Shown one piece after another: positions 62,179-64,000 of a DNA stretch of 64,000 nt; within the stretch, counting starts at the first letter, position 1, and each line of letters begins with the position of its first letter. The stretch spans positions 22,402 through 86,401 of the forward strand of contig DAOUTW010000011.1 in NCBI GenBank assembly GCA_030668485.1. The letters are read 5' to 3'. The notes under the pieces were generated by a model, which was not told where the DNA came from, did no database searches, and worked only from the letters and a program-made list of their open reading frames with translations. Source of the DNA: Candidatus Zixiibacteriota bacterium (GTDB taxonomy: Bacteria; Zixibacteria; MSB-5A5; GN15; JAAZOE01). The position numbers and the translations under genes are program-made.

Positions 62179-63051
62179 TCAAGCCGTCACCATATCTATC
62201 AGGCTTTTGGCCTTGACCTTGTGCATGTGCAGACCGACTTCCTCTGGCGAAAGCCCCTGAGCCAGTCCCAGGAGCTGGAAATAGTAAACGACCGGCACAT
62301 CAAGTTTTTTCTTAAATTTTCTGCCCAGGATAATCTGGCCCAGATCGAATTCATCGAAACAGGTCGGACAGATCAGCCCCATACAATCGGCATCGTTTTC
62401 CTTGATCGCTTCAAGTATATCAATAACCATATTTTCGGGAATTTCATTGGTCATGCAGGCCCGGCCGCAACACAATAGGGTCTTCTCATGATGAATCGGC
62501 TCGGCGCCGATCGCCTTCAGCAAATTCTCCAGAATGGTCGGATGATTAGGATCGTCTACCCGCATAACTCTTGATGGTTTAAGCAGATGGCAGCCATAAT
62601 GAACGGCCACCCGTAATCCCTCAAGAGGCCGTGTGACTGTTTCCGCAACTTTGTCAAGACCATAATCATCACGCAAAACGGTCACCGCATGACGCACTTC
62701 GATCGTTCCCTTATACTCCCGGCCGATTTTTCTCAACCGCGCATTGATCCGGTCTTTCAGTTCCGGATCTTCTTTCAGAGCCAGGTTCGCTTCGGAAAGC
62801 GTGGCCGTACAACCGGAACAGGTGGTGATGAGGTCATAACCCAAGTCTTCGGCCAGAGAAATGTTGCGGGCCGCAACCGTATACCAGTCGATCTTATCCG
62901 ACGCCTGGAAATATATCGGGTCGGGGCAGCAGGTAAAGCCATCGACATCGACCAATTCCAATCCAATCTTGTCCAGCGTGCGGCGTACCGCCGCCTCAAA
63001 CCAGGGATACTTGGTCGTCATCATGCAGCCGAAAAATGGTGTGTATTTCAT
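62179..63051 (-). CDS. hdrB: Heterodisulfide reductase subunit B (CCG protein)
   Basis: 290 residues starting MKYTPFFGCMMTTKYP, two bases after the hdrC stop. It has two CCG modules: GFTCCPDPIYFQ ... CSGC, and VHYGCHLLKPSR ... CCGRACM ... CPTC. In HdrB these hold two non-cubane [4Fe-4S] clusters that cleave disulfides. The upstream ATG/GTG codons overlap hdrC and are less HdrB-like. Catalytic partner of hdrC; the natural disulfide is not known in bacteria without CoM/CoB. Confidence 0.9.
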   Translation of the reverse strand: MKYTPFFGCMMTTKYPWFEAAVRRTLDKIGLELVDVDGFTCCPDPIYFQASDKIDWYTVAARNISLAEDLGYDLITTCSGCTATLSEANLALKEDPELKDRINARLRKIGREYKGTIEVRHAVTVLRDDYGLDKVAETVTRPLEGLRVAVHYGCHLLKPSRVMRVDDPNHPTILENLLKAIGAEPIHHEKTLLCCGRACMTNEIPENMVIDILEAIKENDADCMGLICPTCFDEFDLGQIILGRKFKKKLDVPVVYYFQLLGLAQGLSPEEVGLHMHKVKAKSLIDMVTA

Positions 63052-63052
63052 A

Positions 63053-63550
63053 TCAATCATCACCAAGTAGTTTTTTTAGTTCGTCCACCGGACTCTCCTT
63101 GAGTGGCGACAGCCCATATTCCTCCCGCCGCTTAATACTCAGCGATGTCACTTTGGTGGTAATACCGGTTTCCTTTACGGCGGTCGATATCCGGGACACC
63201 ATGTCAGGAGCGATGCCTTCGACCCCACATAGATTCTTGAGAGCGATGATTACGTCTACCGGCCGTACATCCTGGGGACACCGCTCGGAACAGGTATAAC
63301 AGTTGGTGCAATCCCAGATATCCGAATCCTTACCCAAAAGTTCATTCTCAAAACCCAGCAAAGTTTTGAGAAGAATCAGGCGAGGATTGAATGTATTCGA
63401 GTAATTATTGGCCGGACAGTCGGCAACACATGCGCCGCACTGATAGCAGTAATTGTGTCTGAACCCCTCTGCAATGGCGTCCAGTTTTTCGCGAAAGGCG
63501 AAATTAATTTCGTATACGTTCCCAGAAGGCGGATTTTTATGGTCGTTCAC
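63053..63550 (-). CDS. hdrC: Heterodisulfide reductase subunit C
   Basis: 165 residues from GTG 63550 (AGGTGG about nine bases upstream; a TTG at 63589 is the alternative). Two four-Cys motifs CYQCGACVADC and CTNCYTCSERC for two [4Fe-4S] clusters, then a helical tail. It links HdrA flavin electrons to HdrB. First gene of the hdrCB-kor-hdrA operon, with the promoter ~160 bases upstream. Confidence 0.88.
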   Translation of the reverse strand: MNDHKNPPSGNVYEINFAFREKLDAIAEGFRHNYCYQCGACVADCPANNYSNTFNPRLILLKTLLGFENELLGKDSDIWDCTNCYTCSERCPQDVRPVDVIIALKNLCGVEGIAPDMVSRISTAVKETGITTKVTSLSIKRREEYGLSPLKESPVDELKKLLGDD

Positions 63551-63706
63551 TGAATAGTTCCACCTGTTGAAGTTGGCGCAAAGGTGCAAATTCTAGTTTT
63601 AAAGACCAAACAAAGATGCGGATATCGCCAAATCTAAGCGAGCAAATCAAAGAGGCAGTGCTATAAATCTATAGAGAACAATCAAAAAGGAGCATTAGCC
63701 GTATTT

Positions 63707-63735
63707 AATTTACCTATATCCTACTTTGATGTCAA
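63707..63735 (-). promoter_or_regulatory. Promoter of the hdr-kor operon
   Basis: Minus-strand TTGACA (63735-63730), 17 bases, TAAATT (63712-63707). The -10 is only four of six. Confidence 0.5.
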
Positions 63736-64000
63736 CTTTTTTTCGACCAATAATGCTCTATATGAAAATAATTTTTGATACCGGCGTCTTAGCACTTATT
63801 TACCCAAATCCGATGCAAATGTGCGAATATGCCGTCTGCTCCGGCATTTTACATCCGGAATAGATACCCCCGGCTAAAGCCGGGGTTCTATTATTGGCTT
63901 ACGCCAGTCGCTTCGCGACAATTACAACTCCTGACGGAGTTGTCCTGAATCCTGTTGCCCATGAAGTTCTATACAGTTATGAACAGACACCAGGCTTCAG
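63736..64000. other. Right-edge non-coding stretch
   Basis: No gene was recognised in the last 265 bases. It contains the hairpin cluster described at 63867-63945. Confidence 0.4.
63867..63945 (-). mobile_element. Hairpin cluster like an IS200/IS605-type element end
   Basis: Three perfect short hairpins in ~80 bases: CCCCGGC-TAAA-GCCGGGG, GTCGC-TTC-GCGAC and ACAACTCC-TGAC-GGAGTTGT. Such clusters mark ends of IS200/IS605 (TnpB-type) elements or REP units; the element body would lie right of the window. Confidence 0.4.

Overview
The window looks like a chromosome segment of an uncultured, anaerobic, non-fermenting-type bacterium of the FCB superphylum, most like candidate phylum Zixibacteria. 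This is inference. It rests on three things: secreted proteins with dockerin-like tails (GDAN.DG..NVGDAVYLINYIFKGG-type repeats), FlgD-like C-terminal sorting domains with the YPNPFNP motif, and many sulfate-reducer-style redox modules. No rRNA or tRNA gene was recognised, so the phylum cannot be fixed from this window alone.

Layout. 1-4.75 kb: a DUF2339 membrane protein running off the left edge, an LVIVD-repeat surface protein, and a frameshifted remnant of another surface protein. 4.76-14.1 kb (minus strand): a two-component pair, then dsrP, dsrO, dsrJ, qmoC, qmoB and qmoA, which is a Qmo complex joined to the periplasmic and quinone half of Dsr without dsrMK. 14.5-25.2 kb: an ACT protein, a dockerin remnant, a kinase / RiPP-leader-like peptide / isoprenoid-synthase-like operon, an HD-GYP protein, a CBS protein, a REC-HDOD protein, a lipoprotein and a leaderless XRE regulator. 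25.4-37.8 kb: secreted peptidases and surface proteins (two with in-frame stop codons), an acetylating aldehyde dehydrogenase and an M29 aminopeptidase. 37.8-44.9 kb: a beta-CASP nuclease, intergenic repeats, a three-gene 13-heme cytochrome / NrfD / ferredoxin module with an ArsR regulator and two matching operator-like palindromes, a Nudix hydrolase and a LysE exporter. 45-51 kb: dockerin proteins embedded in repeat families and a large surface protein. 51-63.6 kb (minus strand): one long operon, hdrC-hdrB-korDABC-hdrA-mvhD-hdrD-like-hdrA-zinc ribbon-ACT.

The central finding is that both hdrA genes of the last operon are interrupted by an in-frame TGA at the same place (MDC[SA]I-TGA-ILGP). 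Each TGA is followed by a hairpin with the same GGTC loop at the same distance, and the two stems differ by a compensatory base-pair change. Both genes are best read as selenoproteins of 827 and about 1021 residues; a standard gene caller would split them into four.

How the genes work together (inference): the Kor 2-oxoacid oxidoreductase would feed low-potential ferredoxin to, or draw it from, a flavin-based electron-bifurcating Hdr assembly. Qmo-DsrJOP and the 13-heme/NrfD module would link cytoplasmic thiol/FeS electron carriers, menaquinone and periplasmic cytochromes. The many surface proteins share dockerin-like and sorting modules, and several copies are decaying.
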